From positions 1 through 31,252 of IMG/VR virus record IMGVR_UViG_3300009093_000098: a stretch of 31,252 bases of DNA. One strand, 5' to 3'. The stretch comes from a virus. Every line of letters begins with the position of its first letter. Position 1 is the first letter of the stretch. The notes below the pieces were generated by a model. That model saw only the letters and a list, made by a program, of their open reading frames with translations, had not been told where the DNA came from and did not search any database. Position numbers and translations under genes: made by a program. Below are positions 30,702 through 31,252 of this stretch, piece after piece.

Positions 30702-30872
30702 TTAGGCGTTAATAGAATTAAGAACGTCCTTCATCACACCGAGGGCGAGACGATTACCACCAATCACGTTGGAGAATTGACGGCCGACGCGAATGCGAGA
30801 CCATTGATCCCAACCAGTACCAACCCACACGTCGTAGACATTACCATTGACGTGCTTCCAGAAAAAAGGCAT
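30702..30872 (-). CDS. Small Trp-rich protein, unknown function
   Basis: A 56-residue protein. It begins MPFFWKHVNGNVYDVWVGTG and continues WDQWSRIRVGRQFSNVIGGN, with four tryptophans in 25 residues. AAAGGA lies six bases before the ATG, and the stop abuts the next start. The strong ribosome binding site and tight packing support a real gene. Confidence 0.68.
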   Translation of the reverse strand: MPFFWKHVNGNVYDVWVGTGWDQWSRIRVGRQFSNVIGGNRLALGVMKDVLNSINA

Positions 30873-30883
30873 CTTATTTCCTT

Positions 30884-31069
30884 TTACTTTGCAGAACGAC
30901 GAACACCGAATGATGCGTAATTGTGGCCGGTAAAAGCAGGCCAGCCACCAACAGGAGGCTCAGGAACATACAACTTCGCACGATTGGAAGTGGTGCGAGA
31001 AGCTTTGTTCTTCTTATCGATTTGCTTTTTCTTCCACACACCCATACCCTGGGTGATTAATTGGAGCAT
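30884..31069 (-). CDS. Small basic protein, unknown function
   Basis: A 61-residue basic protein (WKKKQIDKKNKASRTTSNRA) with a Pro/Gly-rich middle (VPEPPVGGWPAFTG) and basic end (FGVRRSAK). AAAGGA lies five bases before the ATG. It is the first protein gene after the tRNA. The charge suggests RNA or DNA contact; no family recognised. Confidence 0.66.
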   Translation of the reverse strand: MLQLITQGMGVWKKKQIDKKNKASRTTSNRAKLYVPEPPVGGWPAFTGHNYASFGVRRSAK

Positions 31070-31090
31070 TTAAGTCCTTTAAGAAAATTA

Positions 31091-31107
31091 ATACGAGTCC
31101 GTCGTAT
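31091..31107 (-). terminator. Small hairpin downstream of the tRNA
   Basis: A perfect inverted repeat ATACGA / TCGTAT with a five-base loop, followed on the minus strand by TAATTTTCTT. It lies ten bases past the tRNA 3' end. It could help end or process the tRNA transcript, but the stem is only six pairs and largely A/T, so it may be a leader element of the next gene instead. Confidence 0.35.
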
Positions 31108-31116
31108 CAGCGGTTT

Positions 31117-31192
31117 TGGTAGGCCGTGCTTGAATCGAACAAGCGACTAATCGATTATGAGTCGACTACTCTTACCACTGAGTTAACGGCCC
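31117..31192 (-). tRNA. tRNA with anticodon CAU, probably tRNA-Ile2 (reads AUA)
   Basis: A 76-base cloverleaf with encoded CCA: acceptor GGGCCGT/ACGGCCT (first pair G-U), D stem ACTC/GAGT, anticodon stem GTCGA/TCGAT with loop CTCATAA, T stem GCTTG/CAAGC with loop TTCGATT. The anticodon CAU (31159-31157) could be Met or Ile. The anticodon arm and variable region (GACTCATAATCG, TAGTCGC) closely resemble E. coli ileX-type tRNA-Ile2, whose C34 becomes lysidine and decodes AUA. It lacks initiator traits such as a C1-A72 mismatch and the GGG/CCC anticodon stem. Confidence 0.9.
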
Positions 31193-31216
31193 GGAATTGG
31201 TGGAACGCCTAGGTGC

Positions 31217-31252
31217 TCATTTATTCCCCCTCTTGGAGCACTCCACGGTATC
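31217..31252 (-). CDS. Possible C-terminal end of a further gene (truncated by window)
   Basis: The minus strand reads DTVECSKRGNK then TGA from the window edge. Eleven codons are too few to judge. An inverted repeat GTGCTC/GAGCAC spans the same bases, so this could equally be a non-coding hairpin upstream of the tRNA. Confidence 0.2.
   Translation of the reverse strand, partial: DTVECSKRGNK

Noticed and set aside
31117-31192. The CAU tRNA acting as a dedicated initiator for AUA starts
   Set aside because: It has a G-U first acceptor pair, not the unpaired C1-A72 type, and lacks the three G-C pairs in the anticodon stem that initiator tRNAs need.
31201-31252. A second tRNA ending in CCA at 31201
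   Set aside because: The GTGCTC/GAGCAC inverted repeat has a 17-base loop without a T-loop sequence, and no acceptor pairing with the upstream bases is visible.

Overview
This window is part of a tailed-phage genome. The late genes encode a tail spike/fibre followed by three large internal-virion (DNA-ejection) proteins and an endolysin, an order that resembles T7-type podoviruses. No bacterial housekeeping gene is present. Genes are packed tightly, with ATGA, TAATG and similar overlaps and strong AGGAG-type ribosome binding sites, which suits a Gram-negative host. The host cannot be named from the sequence.

Layout. Positions 1-8937 (+ strand) are late genes: the C-terminus of a beta-helical tail spike, a small fibre protein, three ejection proteins (500, 352 and 1565 aa) and a GH19 endolysin. 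A bidirectional hairpin terminator at 8980-9019 separates them from the convergent minus-strand genes. Read in transcription order (right to left), the minus strand holds a tRNA with anticodon CAU and several unknown small genes. Next comes a dense amide-bond chemistry cluster (28.8-23.0 kb): class I and class II glutamine amidotransferases, two amidoligase-type enzymes, an ATP-grasp ligase and unknown partners. Then comes the replication and nucleotide block (22-9 kb): primase, DnaB-like helicase, a family A DNA polymerase split in two, SSB-like protein, FEN-like exonuclease, nucleotidyltransferase, PD-(D/E)XK nuclease, phosphoesterase, DUF3310, HD hydrolase, class II ribonucleotide reductase and an HslV-like Ntn hydrolase. 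Homing-endonuclease genes or relics sit at or inside the polymerase, after the reductase and beside DUF3310.

What stands out. (1) Several core genes have no usable ATG/GTG/TTG start that keeps their conserved N-terminus, but do have a well-placed ribosome binding site before AUA or CUG: HslV-like protease, helicase, polymerase N-part, PD-(D/E)XK nuclease, an HNH endonuclease and probably the exonuclease. (2) The polymerase is split exactly at motif A by two inserted ORFs. The motif is duplicated, and the downstream part has its own ribosome binding site but an in-frame amber codon. (3) The ribonucleotide reductase carries two compensating frameshifts that garble its catalytic NxCxE segment. 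(4) A 10-11 bp motif, AGGTCGATCA(T), occurs six times inside unrelated genes, always in the direction of transcription and in more than one reading frame. (5) The amidoligase cluster probably makes an unknown amide-linked product or modification.

Limits. All family assignments come from reading motifs by eye. No database search, structure prediction or read-level check was possible. The frameshifts and the amber codon could be assembly errors.
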